A stretch of DNA of 64,000 nucleotides, taken from positions 62,001-126,000 of the forward strand of contig NZ_VSMB01000001.1 in NCBI RefSeq assembly GCF_009805705.1, written 5' to 3'. Shown piece by piece: positions 61,089-64,000 of the stretch. The position numbers were made by a program, and so were the translations under genes. The stretch is from Ruania rhizosphaerae. GTDB lineage: Bacteria > Actinomycetota > Actinomycetes > Actinomycetales > Beutenbergiaceae. How positions within the stretch are numbered: the first letter of the stretch is position 1; each line of letters opens with the position of its first letter. The notes below the pieces were generated by a model. It saw only the letters and a program-made list of their open reading frames with translations, searched no databases and was not told the origin of the DNA.

Positions 61089-61700
61089 GTGCCCAAGATC
61101 ATCGGCTCCACGCTCGCTGAGCACCGCGAGCACGTCCGGACCCAGCTCTTCGACGCGCTCTCGCGCCTGATGACCGAATCCGGCTTCGACACGGTCAGCC
61201 TGGCCGACATCGCCGCAGCGGCCGGGGTCGGACGAACCTCGGTCTACAACCATTTCCCCGACAAGGAAGCGTTGCTACTGAGCTTCATCGAGCACGAGAC
61301 GGCCAAGTTCGTCGCCGACCTGCGGGTGTCGCTGCAGAACGTGGACGATCCCGAGCAGCAACTGCGGGTCTACGTGCGCGAGCAGATCAACCTCAAGACC
61401 GTCTACCACGTCACGTCCGGCCCGGATCTACGCTCCGTCGTCTCCGGGAGCACCCAGGCCCGCCTGCGCGAGCACGTGTGGCAGGTCGCCGAGCTGCTGG
61501 CCGGGATCCTGCGCGCCGGGATCGCCGCCGGACGACTGCCCGATCAGGACGTCGAGGCAGTCGTCCCGCTGATCAACTCCTGCCTGTCCGGGCGCACCTT
61601 TCCCGATGCCGAACCCGAACGGAGCCGCGCCATCGAGGCCACCGAGCACTTCGTGCTGCGGGCCGTCGGGATGCGCGAGACGGCTCTCACGCCCGCCTGA
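61089..61700 (+). CDS. TetR/AcrR-family transcriptional regulator
   Basis: This 203 aa regulator has a TetR helix-turn-helix near residues 25-55 (GFDTVSLADIAAAAGVGRTS, then VYNHFPDKEALL). Its start codon is GTG at 61089. The heme oxygenase gene lies 223 bases downstream in the same direction. Two short dyads of the form TGACA-N3-TGTCA lie in that gap and could be its targets. The ligand is unknown; heme is possible in this context but unproven. Confidence 0.9.
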   Translation: MPKIIGSTLAEHREHVRTQLFDALSRLMTESGFDTVSLADIAAAAGVGRTSVYNHFPDKEALLLSFIEHETAKFVADLRVSLQNVDDPEQQLRVYVREQINLKTVYHVTSGPDLRSVVSGSTQARLREHVWQVAELLAGILRAGIAAGRLPDQDVEAVVPLINSCLSGRTFPDAEPERSRAIEATEHFVLRAVGMRETALTPA

Positions 61701-61861
61701 GCATCCACGCACCTTTCAGGCGTCGCGCTCTGGCACGTCTCACGTCGCACCGCGCACGTCCCGCCACACAACCCCGCGCCCCTCATGGCGTCCGGCGACC
61801 CGCACACCGCCACCTTTTCGCAACGCCACCGTTTCGCTAACATCGAGAAACGCTTGCCAGT

Positions 61862-61880
61862 TGAGGCTGACCTCACCTAG
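61862..61880. promoter_or_regulatory. Candidate iron box (DtxR/IdeR-type) before heme oxygenase
   Basis: TGAGGCTGACCTCACCTAG matches the 19-base DtxR/IdeR consensus at 13 positions and contains the dyad TGAGG-CTGA-CCTCA. It is 44 bases upstream of the heme oxygenase start. Iron repression of heme oxygenase is known in actinobacteria. Confidence 0.6.
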
Positions 61881-61885
61881 TGTGA

Positions 61886-61910
61886 TGACACATTGTCACG
61901 ACACTCTGTC
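61886..61910. promoter_or_regulatory. Tandem TGACA-N3-TGTCA type dyads
   Basis: TGACA-CAT-TGTCA (61886-61898) is followed by GACA-CTC-TGTC (61900-61910). The repetition suggests binding of a dimeric regulator at two sites, perhaps the TetR protein encoded upstream. Confidence 0.45.
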
Positions 61911-61923
61911 AGAACGAGGCCCC

Positions 61924-62571
61924 ATGTCGATCACCTCGACGCAACTCCCGATCAGCACTCTCGTGCGGGAGGCCACGAGCGAGGCACACTCCCGTGCAGA
62001 GTCCACCGGGTTCGTCACCCACCTGATGGCCGGTCACCTCTCGCTCACTGCGTTCACCGCGCTCGTGAGGCAGCACCGCGCCATCTACGCCTCGCTGGAG
62101 CGCCTGGGCAAGCGCGTCGAGGACCAGCCCGGCGCTGCGGCACTGGTGCGCCCCGAGCTGGCCCGCTCGTCAGCCCTGCACCGCGATCTCGCCGATCTCA
62201 CCGATCTCACGGGCGCGGTCCCCGAGATCGAACCGGCCACCCGCCGTTACACCGAACGCATGGACGCGATCAACAATCTGCCCGGTTACGCCGCCCACGC
62301 CTACACCCGCTACCTCGGCGACCTCTCCGGCGGCCAGGTCATCAGGACAATGATGCAGCGCCACTACGGCCTGACCACGGGGCTGAGCTTCTATACCTTC
62401 GACCAGATCGAGAAGATCCCTCCGTTCAAGGCCTCCTATCGCGAGGCGCTCGACGCCCTCCCCCTCGACGACGCCGGCCGCGAGCGCCTCGTGACCGAAG
62501 CGCGTGAGGCGTTCGCATTCAACGAGGCGGTCTTCACCGACCTGGGGAAGCGATTCCCACCGGCCGCCTGA
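61924..62571 (+). CDS. Heme oxygenase (biliverdin-producing)
   Basis: This 215 aa enzyme opens heme to biliverdin, CO and iron. The proximal His is H22 in SEAHSRAESTGF. The distal helix has YTRYLGDLSGGQVI, with the conserved GDLSGGQ. It is the HmuO type of Corynebacterium. A DtxR-like box and tandem dyads lie upstream. It should release iron from host or environmental heme. No heme importer gene is in the window. The ATG at 61924 fits the family length. Confidence 0.95.
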   Translation: MSITSTQLPISTLVREATSEAHSRAESTGFVTHLMAGHLSLTAFTALVRQHRAIYASLERLGKRVEDQPGAAALVRPELARSSALHRDLADLTDLTGAVPEIEPATRRYTERMDAINNLPGYAAHAYTRYLGDLSGGQVIRTMMQRHYGLTTGLSFYTFDQIEKIPPFKASYREALDALPLDDAGRERLVTEAREAFAFNEAVFTDLGKRFPPAA

Positions 62572-62610
62572 CAGCCGACCGCAGCCCTGCGGCGCGGCAG
62601 GAGTAGCCGC

Positions 62611-64000
62611 TCAGCCGAACAGTGGCAGCGTCAACTCCGCCTCACCACCTGCGGCCACCCGCACCGGGATCCCCCAGTCCTGCTGCGCCAGGTGGCACGC
62701 CGGGAACTCCACCGCAGGGTCCGCGTCGCACGCAGCCGCACGAGCGCTCACGTGCAGCACCCCCTGCCCTTCGGTGAGGTGCAGTGTCCGGCGGAGGTCC
62801 GTCTCCTCGCCGTGGCCCCAGGCGAGCAGGGAGGGCGGGGTCGCCGAGACGCTCAGCTGCGTCGCTGGGCCGAACCGGTCGTCCAGTTTCGTGCCGGGCG
62901 CCGGGGTGAAGAGCACCCGTAGCTCCACCTGCTCCCCCACCTCTGCGACCGGACGCTGCACGTGGTGAGCTGCGCCGTCGTGGGTGAGCTCGTGCCCGAT
63001 CTGCACGGCGGTGAGGCGATGCGCGGTGGACTCCACGACGAGCAGACGCCCGCCTGCCACAAGCACATCGGAGGGCTCGGCGAGGCCGGTGGCGAGCGTG
63101 GTGACCTCACGCGTGATCGGGTCGTAGCGGCGCACCGCGCCGTTGTAGGTGTCGGCGACAGCGACGCTGCCGTCCGGCAGGAGGCACACCCCGAGCGGGT
63201 GCTGCAGCAAGGGTTCAGTTCCGGCAGTACCGGCTGTGCCGTCTCGGTGACCGAACTCGAACAACCCCTGCCCGACGGCGGTGCTCACCTCTCCCTCGAA
63301 TCCGCCTGTCATGTGCACCAGCCGCAGTGCCGAGGTCTCCGCGTCGGCGAGCCAGACTTGGCCGGGCTCCCCCACGGCCAGCCCGGAGGGCTGAGCGAAC
63401 CACGCCTGGGTGAGCTCGCCGTCCACGAGACCCTCGTTCATCGTGCCGGCCACGTGCCAGATGTGGCCCTGTTCGCCGTCGAACTCCCACAGAGCGTGGG
63501 TGCCGGCCATCGCCACCAGGAAGCCACCCATCCGCGGCACCCAGGCCACGTCCCACGGGGAGGAAAGGTTCTGACCGAGCGGGCCGGGAGCCTCCGGGGC
63601 GGTGTTGTCCGGCGCCCCCACCCGGTAGGGCCGGCCCGACCCGGCCACGGTGCTCACGTGCCCATCGTCCAGCCGCACCCCGCGCAGCAGGTGGTTCACG
63701 GTGTCGGCGACCACCACGTCGTAGCCGAGGGAGCGCCGCAGCTCCGGCGGCACCAGGCACAGGCCATTCGGTTCGTTGAAGGAGGCCTCGTCCGGGGCCC
63801 CGTCGGTGGCCCCACGTTCACCGGAGCCGATCCTGCGCACCAGGGTCTCGCCGTCGGGGGCGAGCTCAGCGAGGCTGTGGTGACCGGCGTCGGCCACGAG
63901 CAGGGTGCCGCCGGTCAACTCGATCGCCTTGGCAGGGAAACGCAGGGTCGTCGACGGCGGCTCCGGCGACACATAGGGGCCGTCGCCTCGGTGCAGCGTG
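62611..64000 (-). CDS. NHL-repeat protein (NHLRC2-like), 5' part outside window
   Basis: The visible 463 residues contain NHL propeller blades (ADAGHHSLAELAPDG, NGLCLVPPELR, SPWDVAWVPRMGG, HPLGVCLLPDGSVAVADTYN) and then a C-terminal beta domain. The frame is open to the window edge; a GTG at 63972 lies mid-domain and is unlikely to be the true start. Relatives with this layout have an N-terminal thioredoxin-like domain, as in NHLRC2, so the missing part probably encodes it. It is convergent with the heme oxygenase gene. Confidence 0.85.
   Translation of the reverse strand, partial: TLHRGDGPYVSPEPPSTTLRFPAKAIELTGGTLLVADAGHHSLAELAPDGETLVRRIGSGERGATDGAPDEASFNEPNGLCLVPPELRRSLGYDVVVADTVNHLLRGVRLDDGHVSTVAGSGRPYRVGAPDNTAPEAPGPLGQNLSSPWDVAWVPRMGGFLVAMAGTHALWEFDGEQGHIWHVAGTMNEGLVDGELTQAWFAQPSGLAVGEPGQVWLADAETSALRLVHMTGGFEGEVSTAVGQGLFEFGHRDGTAGTAGTEPLLQHPLGVCLLPDGSVAVADTYNGAVRRYDPITREVTTLATGLAEPSDVLVAGGRLLVVESTAHRLTAVQIGHELTHDGAAHHVQRPVAEVGEQVELRVLFTPAPGTKLDDRFGPATQLSVSATPPSLLAWGHGEETDLRRTLHLTEGQGVLHVSARAAACDADPAVEFPACHLAQQDWGIPVRVAAGGEAELTLPLFG

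Noticed and set aside
60186-61253. 355-codon minus-strand open frame across the repeat units and mutT
   Set aside because: It is antisense to a clear Nudix gene and to the TetR start; high GC gives long shadow frames.

Overview
This 64 kb window is a piece of chromosome from a high-GC Gram-positive actinobacterium. The signs are very high GC throughout, an Lsr2-type DNA-binding domain, a PPOX/F420-type oxidoreductase, sortase-anchored surface proteins with LAxTG and LPxTG signals, sugar ABC transporters without their own ATPase gene, and several genes that look leaderless (a -10 element six bases before the start codon). A Micrococcales lineage near Ruania, Georgenia or Beutenbergia is my inference; the sequence shown does not prove it.

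Layout. 1-5455: a minus-strand Mrp-type Na+/H+ antiporter operon (mrpA/B fusion, C, D and part of E). 5693-7312: dcd with an uncharacterised partner gene. 7420-8275: tRNA-Gly(CCC) with a second copy of its 3' half 740 bp away, bracketing a toxin-antitoxin remnant. 8370-10542: a VOC protein, a TolB-like propeller and a MazEF-type module. 10575-13292: thiolase and a two-subunit 3-oxoacid CoA-transferase. 13379-20285: a nucleoside-hydrolase/ABC importer cluster. 20468-25769: a pentose-type operon (split transketolase, FGGY kinase, TIM-barrel isomerase, SorC regulator) that resembles transketolase-type D-apiose catabolism. 25912-27980: a HEPN/MNT toxin-antitoxin pair next to an ERCC4-Lsr2 nuclease. 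28104-33060: pgi, an acyltransferase-MazG fusion, a CsoR-like regulator with a Cys-rich microprotein, and an M50 peptidase. 33294-42950: two large wall-anchored proteins, with a CurA-type reductase/DUF1304/TetR group and a RecQ-phosphoribosyltransferase fusion between them. 43135-50462: Rsm22-like methyltransferase, MOSC protein, the ATP-grasp/alpha-E plus transglutaminase cluster, and a PPOX protein. 50661-56945: a second ABC sugar importer operon with a GMC oxidoreductase and LacI regulator. 57157-64000: BBE-type flavoprotein, methionine aminopeptidase, a 1.27 kb gene-free region with duplicated palindromic units, MutT, TetR, heme oxygenase and a truncated NHL-repeat protein.

How the genes work together. 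The window mixes housekeeping genes (pgi, map, dcd, mutT, Mrp) with carbohydrate or nucleoside scavenging. Two importers and one sugar operon each sit beside a dedicated regulator or operator. Three or four small conflict modules are interspersed. The observations I would check first are the ERCC4-Lsr2 nuclease beside HEPN/MNT, a palindromic repeat element that has entered a coding region, the tRNA-Gly attachment-site duplication, the CsoR-like regulator lacking its metal-binding histidine, and the duplicated intergenic units before mutT.
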